Shown: positions 26,501 through 35,500 of the stretch, piece by piece
How the letters are laid out: each line of letters starts with the position of its first letter
Numbering within the stretch: position 1 is the first letter of the stretch
Assembly (NCBI GenBank): GCA_004794785.1
Contig: SJOL01005866.1
Coordinates: forward strand, 66,565-130,564
Reading direction: 5' to 3'
Source of the DNA: Opisthorchis felineus
Taxonomy: Eukaryota > Platyhelminthes > Trematoda > Opisthorchiida > Opisthorchiidae
Length of the DNA stretch: 64,000 nt
Program-made: the position numbers and the translations under genes
Notes under the pieces: model-generated
The model's input: the letters and a program-made list of their open reading frames with translations, nothing else
What the model was told of the DNA's origin: nothing
Databases searched by the model: none

Positions 26501-29500
26501 CAACAGCACATAACTATAGAATGTCATGGAAGTTTTCACAGACAGGATTTCACCCAACTATAGAAGAGCAAAGGTTAGAAATGAACTGGAAAAAAGAAAG
26601 ATCGCCATTTCCGTGGAAAACTGAAGACAGACTGCGGTTCCGACACTGTGGACATATATCCAGACAGACATTATCACCATTAACGACGGCATTACATCAG
26701 TGTTCAACAGTGATGCTTCGCTGCCGTACAACCTCCAGACACTCACGCAGGCAATCTGGGTAGAAACTGAAAACATGAAAGCCATTCACATCGATTAGCA
26801 ACCATATCCTGCAACGTATCCAACCAGGTGAGTGGGGATCACGTGATCCCCATCCTTAAAGGCGAGTAGCACCGACAGCAGTCAAACGTTTCGTAATGTC
26901 TTTCATATCCCTCTGTCAGGTCAAGGGTTACTTACCTCTATGCTTGCCTGCCTCTGAATTGAGCACGAAAAACAGCACTATCTTCTGCAAACGATGGTTT
27001 GGCATATGCAATACATGACCTAACCGGTGCAGCTTCTAGAGCTGGACACATTCTTCAATGGAAGTCCCCGTTGCAAAACACTCCCTTTCTAACTGCCTCG
27101 TTACGGATTCGCCGACACCAACCCACACAAGCTGTGGTTCTGAGACAATGAATGTCAAACACCCGAAGGCGTCTCAGTCCCGCTGCTCCAACACGCCAAC
27201 TCTCACAACCACACAGCAAAACAACCCGCGCCGTAGCCTGATACACACATCCTTTGAGATTCGGGAATATACCGCTTTGACGCCATAGGTGTCTCAAATA
27301 AGCAAACACCACCCGAGCCTTGCAGATTCATGCATTGACCTCATCTGTCCCACTGCAATCGGAACTAATACAACTTCCAATACAGTCCCAAACTTCGAGC
27401 GCCCCTCCCTGGATTGTAAGTGGCGTGGTCAGTGACTGCATGTCCACAAGCATGACCTTACACCGTGTGGTGCAGAGCACATGCCAAAGGACGGGATGAC
27501 TTTGGTCGTTCATCCAAAAACACTTGCGCCTTATTCTCTTCGAAGACGAGAACGATGTCGTCTGCATATTCCAGATCGACAAGGTTTTCGTCAGCAGCTA
27601 TTTGAACACCAATGTTTTGAAGACCTTCCAGCGTTCATCTCATTATCTCACCGATCATGAAATTAAATTAATGGAGAAAGTGGCCCCCCATGACGGACAG
27701 CGCTTTGGAGAGCTTCGTCCATACTCCCAGACGTCCGGAAGTCTGAGAATACAAAGAATTTATTGTGTTCAAGGACTTCCGGAGCACTCCTTGATGGGCA
27801 GGTGTGTCAAGGGAAACAGACCGGCCAACCGAGTCGAATACGTCTTGGAAATCCAGGAAAACTAAATCTGTGGGTCGTACGTATGGCGTTGTTCTAGCAC
27901 CGGATTGATTGTGAAAATTTGGTCAACGCAACCCCTACCCCGCGTGCTGCTCTGGAGTCAGTGTTTCATGCCTGCCTTTAGGCGACGAAGCACAAGTGAT
28001 GCCAGTAGTCTCGTTACAACTGAGGTTAAGCTGATCCCCCTGTGATTATCACATTTTTAGTGGCCATTTTTAAAATGGCCACTATCACCGACTTTCACCA
28101 GTTGTCTGGGACAGACTCCTTTTCCCAAATGAATGCAAACAGATCAGACAGGCGCTGACTGAGGACTTCACCCCCATCTTTGGACAATGTGGGTGGGAAG
28201 TCATCCGGGCCAGAAGCTCGGTGGCGCTTGAGAGAACACACGCAGTTATAAACCTCCGAAGCCGCAAGGGGTTCCACGTTCACTGTCCAAGGTTCTACGT
28301 CAACTGTGGGCTCCAGGTGAGGGGCAGGTGGTGGCCACGATAACTGCTGTGCGAAGCATTCGGCCCAAAGGTCGAGGCGTTCTTCGTTATTCAAGATGGT
28401 CGCTCCATTCTGATCCTTAGTGGTTCCGCTCACAGGTTCCCGGGAACCGGTCGCAAGGCTCAACTGAAGTAATCTTCGGGCACTTCCGGCTTTCTGGATA
28501 TTTTTCATTTGCTTAACTTTCCGTGTCCACCAAACTTCACGGTCGGCTTGTAAGCTCACTTTCACTTGACGTCTGATAATTCATCGGGTCAAGTTATGTA
28601 CGGGAACGGCTAGGATATTTCTCCGAGATTTAAACAGTGCCACTGTTCGGTCTGATAGTCAGTGCTTGGGTGGGCCTGTTAGCGCTGTACTACAGACGAA
28701 ACTCCCAGCACTGTGAAAAGAAGTGGCGATCTCGTCCCAGTATAAATTCTCACCTGATGGTGGAACAGTTGGAAGAGACTCTAAAAGACGATTTCGGTAA
28801 GTTGGTCTAACATCCGGATCTGCCAGTCTTTCAGCTGCCAAGCCATTTGTCCGCACCTTACGAGGTCTTGGTAAAGGAAAAGACGACCGCGTAGTCGGAA
28901 TCCACAAATGTGTTCCAAAAACGGGCGGTAGTCAGTTACTGATCCGCACCATCGGTAACCGATGGCAGTGTGATCGACCTGAGTTCGTAGCCGGCACGCC
29001 GTTGGAGGGCACCATGTGACCAGACGATTTCGGCTATTTCGGAAGTTAGTACTGCATAAAAACAGCTTGCGGTCAGCACACAGCTGAAGCAATCGTTCAC
29101 CACAATCCATACCTATCGAACTCAGTCTACGTCCACCACCTAACTGAGTAGCAGAGGCGCCAAGCTAGCCCACTTGTGCATTCAAATCTCCGGCAATCAT
29201 AATGATATCTGAGCTTTCAGCTCGCCGCAACAGGGCGTTCATGGCCTCATAAAACTTGTCTTTGATTGTGTCAGAGCTACCGTCTGTTGGGGCGTAGGCA
29301 GACACGAAAAACAGACATCGATCAACCTCCCGCTTGTGAGACACCTTCACAGACGTTGCCAGACAAGCCGCGCACAGGTGACTATCAACGGGTATCCAGT
29401 CAAGCAAGGATCTTCCCGCCAGGTGACTCGTGACGATACCAACCCCTACACATCCCGCCGCAGCAGCCTTGGATCGCCAGAGGTGGGCAGTCGGAAGCGA

Positions 29501-32500
29501 GTAGAGAGTGATGGGGAGGTTAGCTCAACCACTGTGCTTGCACCTTAGATTCTTGTTTCTGATACACAGCACACCGAGTCCAGTGTGAGAGCGAGAGCAG
29601 CTTGTTGAGCTGCTTGCTTCAGAGTGCAGACATTGAAGGTGGCCAGATAGACTGGGTGTCGGCGCCGGATGACGCGCAGATGTTGCTCGCAAAACCGATG
29701 CAGGACGAACGGAGTCACTCCTAACTGCAAGGCCCACGGGGAGAAAGTTATTAATGAGGTGGGGAGAGGGAGGAAGAAAAAGTTTGTGAAAGAGAAAGAA
29801 GGGAGGTGTCAGAAGTAGCCTGCTTTCGCTTACCCGCCCTGCTGTGTGCAGCCACTAAGGTGGACTGGCTGACGGCACCATGTGACGGACGATCTGGCAT
29901 GAGTTTATTTGTATGCGAGCAATCCATGGTTGTACGTGGGCTGGAATACTGCCGGGGTGCCCACACCTAGACAGGAGGACGATCAGAGTCCTCAACCAAA
30001 GTCTTTGGCTCAAAAACCTGACCACAAGGCAGCGGTTTGGCGGGAAATGTAAATGCATTTCGAATTCTACAGAACAAGTCCCCATACATGTTTCAACCCC
30101 CAAGTTGCAGGACCAGGAGACTGTGTTCGTCAGAACTCGAACCACTGACCAACCTGTTATGAGAGATTCTGCGAGTGTCGCGCGGACACCCCCAGTATAG
30201 CCCAGTGGATTGCAGAGGTACACAAACCGTCAGACCATGGTAAGGTCCAGTCTCTCCGGTGCTTCAGCGGAGCTAGGAGTGCCCTACCACAGGCAAAACT
30301 GTTGACAATGTGCAGGGATGTGAACATGTCGTTCCAGTGTGAACCGACAGTTGGAAAAGAGGCCTTAAGACGGCTCTGGTACATTCGTCCAACGCTGGGG
30401 TCTGCCATCCTTTGTTGCTAAGCCAGTATCCATCCTTTACTCGACTCTGCAAATCAGAAAAGCGATTGCAGACAAGCACATGGTCAGAATCTAAACAGGT
30501 GCTTCAAAACAATCGGTGGTCAGTGACTGGTGGTGTGATCCGCGACTGGCAGGCTGTTGAAGGGCACCATATGGTTAGACCGAAGTCAGCACTGCTCAGA
30601 AAAAGTTTGAAGCCAGCGCGCAGCTGAAGCAGGCGTTCGACGTTGTCGGTACGTACCGGATTCAATTAAAAGCCGACCGCCCAGTTGAGTTTTAGATGCG
30701 CTAGTCTGCCAATTTGTGCATTTGAATTTTCGGCAACCACAATGATATCTCGGTTTTTAGACCATCGTCACAAAGACACTGGATCTAACAGTATTGCGAC
30801 GGTTTGTGTGGCTCACTGATAAATTGGGTTATATCGCGCTGTGTCCGGCGACTCTCAGTCCATCATACTTGGTTGGTAAATGGTTGGAGCTCTGATTAGC
30901 AGTCTTCTCGTCCCCCAGGTTTCGAACGTGTAGCGACTTGTTCTTTAAAAATAGGTAATGCACTGGCATTTCCTGCCAAACACCGCTGCTTTCCGGTAAG
31001 GCTCTTGAGACAAAGGCTTTGGTTGAGGACCCTAATCGTCCTCCTGTTTAAGTCTGGCTGCCTTGGTAGTATCCCAGCCCACGTACAACCATGATTCCCA
31101 AAACTAAAAAACGATTAGGTTCTTCGCTATTCGACATTTTAGAGGTTTGCGTGCGCCACATAGTCGTTTGTTGCTGGTACTTTTCTTCTATCAACGATAG
31201 CGCCAGATCGTGATGAGACTCAGTGTTTACTGGAGGATGCAGGCAACCTCATCATCATTATCATCATCATCATCGACAGCATGATATAAGTGTTCAACAC
31301 CAGCGCTTCACTGCCGTACAAAGTGTGAGAGCAAGAGCAGCTTGTTGTCCTGCTTGCTTCAGAGTGCGGACATTGAAGGCGGCCAGATAGACTGGGTGTC
31401 GAGGCTTGAAGATTGATTTGGAGATACCTGAGGATGTCGGCGCCATGTGACGAGCAGATGCTGCACGCGAAACCGATGCAAGACGAACGGAGTCATCAGT
31501 CCTAAGTGCTGGGCCTACAAGAGTAGAGTTATTAATGGGGTGGGGAGAGGGGGAAGAAAAAGTATGTGAAATAGAAAGAAGGGAGGCGTCAGAAGTAGCC
31601 TGTTTTCGCTTACCCGCCCTGCTGTATGCAGCGAGTAAGGCGACCCGGCTGATGGCACCACGCGACGGCCGATGTGGCATAAGTTTATTGTTAGATGTAG
31701 GTATCATGGTTGTACGTGGGCTGGGATACTGTCAGGGCGCCCACACCTTGACAGGAGGACGATTAGGGTCCTCAACCAAAGCCTTTGGCTCAAAAGCCTA
31801 ACCGCAAGGCAGCGGTGTTTGGCAGGAAATGCAAATGCATTACCATTTCTACGGAACAAGTCGCCATATGTTCCAACCCCCAACCTGGAGGACCAGGAGA
31901 CTGTGTTCGTCAGACCTCTAACCATTGACCAACCTGGTATGAGAGACTCTGTGAGTGTAGCGGGGACACCTCCCGTTATAGCTCAATGGGTCGCTGAGGT
32001 GCGCAAACCGTCACACCACGGTAAGGTCCAGTCTCTTCGTGACGGCAAGCAACCTCGGTGTTAGGACGGTCAGGTCCTAACGAACAATTCTACCCTGTGT
32101 AATATTTCACTGAGATTTCATTTTCTCTCTGTTGTGGCCAACTGAGCCGCAGCGCTCTTTCTTACGTTGGTTCATCTGCAATATAGCCGACCTTCATCCG
32201 GTGTCCTTTGTCTTCTTCCTTGAAGTTTCCTCATTCAACTACTAAATCACCAGTTAGCACACAGACCCAACACTGGCGACGGGTTTCCCACGATGTCAAT
32301 TTCAGCTGATCAACTTCAGGTGATTTTGGAACACCAGCAAAAGCAGTTTGAGCACGCGCAACTGCAGCAACAAAAGCAATCTGAGCACACGCAGCTGAAA
32401 CTCACAGAAGCGTTGACCAAAAATCTGAGTATTCGGGCTCCAGAAAGCAGCATATGTCAACCATCAATTTCACCTGCAGACTCTATTGCTAATTCTATCA

Positions 32501-35500
32501 CCGAATTTACTTTTGACGCGGATGCAGACCGAACTTTCGACTTTTGGTTCAAGAGGTACCAAGACATATTCAAAGTTGATTTCGCCCAGCAAGATGACCC
32601 ATGGAAGTTACGGCTGTTGTTTAGGAAACTCGGCACACGTGAACACAACCGTTACACAAATTACATACTTCCTAAACAGCCCAGTGATCTCAGCTTCGAC
32701 AACACTGTCCAGACCCTTACGAAAATCTTTGGCGACAACACGTCCTTGTTCAACATCCGATACCAATGCCTTAAAGTGGTCATAAAGGATGATGACTTGG
32801 TCGGTTTTACAACACTTGTCAATCGAGAATGCGAGCGTTTCAAGCTCAGCGATATGGACGAAAATCAATTCAAATGCCTTATATTTATATCCGGCATCCA
32901 GTCCTCTCGTCATGCCAACAATCGGACAAGATTGTTGCACCAGCTTGAACAAAACCCAAGGATAACCCTACAGGAGCTCAGTGCTGAATGTCACCGCCTC
33001 ATCCAACTGAATCAGGACAGCACAATGATTGGCCAAGCACCAGCTGGCTCATACGACATAGTGCACCATGTTTCCGGATATCAGAATAAGACGTTGCAGA
33101 CGGTTTCGAAAGCCATCAGCACTTCTTTCGCCGTTTTTCTAATTGTCATCCAAATTATCACTAGTACCATCGTGCTAGGCTTTTCGGTCAACTCCACCCA
33201 ATACTGCTGGGTTACACAGACGCCTTGCAGGCAGTCAACTGAAGGGCCTTGAATTTACCAAGGTATTCTCTAGAAAAATAAGACTTATCGCCTTCATGCA
33301 CCATTCCAAGGAAATAGTCAAGTGGCGGCAACCTTGCATAAAAGCCATCCAACAGCACCTGACTGCTAAATGCTAAATGAGCCCAGGCTTGGTTTTCAGT
33401 CGGCAGCGACGGTATGAACGCTAGTGCTGAATGTTGGCGCCGGCTAGAAACAAATGAAGTCCGGCACATAACTGAAGAAGTGACTTCCCATTGTCTGTGC
33501 AGCAAGTGATAATATCGCATCAACCGCTAAGATGGTCCTTTTCCGGACTCGGATGGGCATTTATATCACCTGACCGAGGCAGTCATAAGAAATCCTGATG
33601 GAAGATATCTCTCTCATCCCCATCCTGTCTAGGCTTGGACAAACTGACAGTATCCCAGCCCTCGTGCTTCCTTCGGGTGGCATGGCAGCTATGCACCGAA
33701 AGGATGCTACAGCTGAATGATTACTATTTTTTATCATCCTCAAGGTTGCCGTCTACCGGAGCGCATGTAGATTAGTTGCTGTACTTTACGGCGATCTTCA
33801 CTTAGTAAAGGATGTCAACAAGAGTATCCCGCTGCACCTCATGCAGCGAGATCGGCTGCAAAGTGCAAGCACATCGTTATTTATTTTCTGTTCGACTGTT
33901 TGACCCCGCACACTAAGTAGGTCAAAGTCTGTCTTAACTACAGTCAGCCAGATTTTAAATTACTTTTCAGTGCGACAGCACCATTCTGAGCACGGCAGTG
34001 GCGACAGAGAAACTGTAAACAGTTCGGGGTCTGGTTTGCAGACGTGTTCCAACTAGTGTAACCGGCGTCGCTGGATCAATTTGGAGAAACGCAAAACGCT
34101 ACAACAACGGTCCCTGACATGGACATTAGATATCCTGCAGTTCTAACGTACTTGAAGTATCTTCCTTAAGAATCGGTGGTCAAATAATTCGAGTCTTTTA
34201 AGGTCAAAAGTTTGGACAGGGCAGGTCTTACGGGAGTATGTTGGTGAGGATAGGACTCCCGAACGTACCGGAGCTCTGACCGAAGACTGATTCCCAAGCG
34301 TTGCCACAGAGCGGTGTGGACTTCCACGAAAGTCTTCAGGGCGTCGTCAATGCGAACGCCTATTTCTTGCCGTGCTAGTTTATGGGCTCCTAGTTATGAC
34401 TAAGGGGGCCAGACTGGACTACCATGCTTCTGGTGAAGAATTTCGTCGGAACTGAATTCTAACCGATGGATTTCACTAGCCCACGTGGATTTCACGCGGT
34501 AGCTTCACGTCCGAAGAATGTACTAAACAATGTAGCAGTCATTTAATCGGTAGCTTTGGTTGTACAGCACAGAGATCACAAATTCCAGTGGAACGTTCTC
34601 GGTAGCCAGAGAACCCTCAGGAAGAATGGATGAGAAAATACCGAGTCACAACCTAGACGGGCTCATTGGTGGTATGAGAGGTTACCTCAAACTAGAGAAC
34701 ATTCTAAAGGTAAACACCATAAACAAGACGACACTTCAAACCCTCGATTAATCATTACCCACGCAGAACTAACATGTAAGTAAAAACCAAGTAAAATAAA
34801 GTTGACGCAGGCCTCCTCACAAGGGGATGGCGCTTCAAACAGCAAAAAGTGAGCCGGAGTAAACAGAAGCACGTTAACTACCTGATTTTCCTGCATTAGT
34901 CGATCCGCTTTTGAGCTCAGCTCCTGTCTGACATTTTCACACGCTTTTTCTGACAATCGCTGTTCGTTCTCTATTGCGTTTTTGTGCGTCGCTTCCGCCT
35001 GAAAGTAACACATGCAAATCAGTTGCGATGTACCTGACACATTTTTTCTTCCAGCATTCGAATCCTATCTTCATAAGTACGCACCATGTTGTCCTCTCTT
35101 AATTTACTACTCGCTTTATATTCCAAAAATTCACAAGACGAAGACGCAGAAGCCTTCGAGGTAAAGCTAGTAAAGTGAACCCACTTGTTCACACTCCGAC
35201 AAACGTGCCGAAACATCGGCTAGAGTGCTGGTTAAATTATTTATTTTCGACTGGCTTTCAGCCTTATGGAAAACGATCATTAGTCTGAAATGGAATCACT
35301 TTTAGAGCTTTCAGCTGCGTCACAAGATAAGATTTCAAAGCGTCGTCATCTCCAGCACGTAAGGTAAGACTAAGGTGGATCAGATATTTGAAATTGGTGG
35401 CCTCGACAATCTGAAGAACGCCTTCGCTTTCGTTGTTCGAAGTTGAGAATCTCAGTGTATATCTAGATCTTATTTTTCACGCGCACAAGAGAATTACCTC

